Of a stretch of DNA of 13,464 nt, positions 13,448 through 13,464 are shown in pieces. A program made the position numbers and the translations under genes. The stretch is from assembly GCA_900757695.1 (NCBI GenBank), contig CAAEOU010000007.1:1-13464 (forward strand). Direction: 5' to 3'. The DNA comes from an uncultured Oscillospiraceae bacterium. Lineage in GTDB: Bacteria > Bacillota_A > Clostridia > Oscillospirales > Oscillospiraceae. Every line of letters starts with the position of its first letter. Positions within the stretch are counted from its first letter, which is position 1. The notes under the pieces were generated by a model. The model had not been told where the DNA came from. It was given only the letters and a program-made list of their open reading frames with translations, and made no database searches.

Positions 13448-13464
13448 AGGATCACCTCAGAAAA

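Overview
The window looks like chromosome of a spore-forming, anaerobic, fairly GC-rich Clostridia member, probably an Oscillospiraceae/Ruminococcaceae-type gut bacterium. The case rests on a YlbJ/SpoVV-type sporulation membrane protein, a GerMN lipoprotein behind an OmpR/histidine-kinase pair, a family 4 uracil-DNA glycosylase, Shine-Dalgarno starts (AGGAGG types) and sigma-A-like promoters. This is inference from gene content; there is no rRNA in the window. There is no sign of phage, transposase, CRISPR or tRNA, and most of the window is ordinary core chromosome.

Layout, left to right. (1) 1-1740, + strand: the 3' two-thirds or so of a P1B-type metal ATPase, cut by the window edge, ending at a strong bidirectional terminator. 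(2) 1798-2778, - strand: an MBL-fold hydrolase, divergent from gluQ (2869-3786, +). The two are driven by two sigma-A-like promoters lying on top of each other as a near-symmetric inverted repeat. (3) 3845-4102, +: an 85-aa tail-anchored protein whose Shine-Dalgarno sits in the 3' arm of a perfect 12-bp hairpin; a shared terminator follows. (4) 6045 to 4155, - strand: a two-gene operon of a D-Ala-D-Ala carboxypeptidase (unusual C-terminal membrane anchor) and a family 4 uracil-DNA glycosylase. (5) 6128-10028, +: a four-gene run of short ComEA, OmpR-family regulator, HAMP histidine kinase and a lipoprotein with three GerMN-like repeats; spacing is 4 bp or overlapping throughout. (6) 10029-10343: a 315-bp gap holding two nearly identical 13-bp-stem hairpins and an internal 12-bp inverted repeat, ahead of a MetY-type O-acetylhomoserine sulfhydrylase (10344-11627, +). 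(7) 11753-11911, +: a 52-aa membrane protein with its own strong promoter and terminator. (8) 13447 to 11989, - strand: a YlbJ/SpoVV-like protein and a 69-aa putative zinc-ribbon protein.

How genes work together. The regulator, kinase and lipoprotein very likely form one envelope-sensing module, in the same gene order as actinobacterial mtrA-mtrB-lpqB. The carboxypeptidase and the YlbJ-like protein are also envelope or spore functions. GluQ-RS (tRNA modification), uracil-DNA glycosylase (repair) and MetY (sulfur assimilation) are unrelated housekeeping neighbours. I did not find a clear new defence or mobile system. The items most worth a second look are the paired-hairpin element before metY, the hairpin over the 85-aa gene's ribosome site, the symmetric divergent promoter, the triple-GerMN lipoprotein, the non-canonical metal site of the ATPase, and the small uncharacterised proteins.
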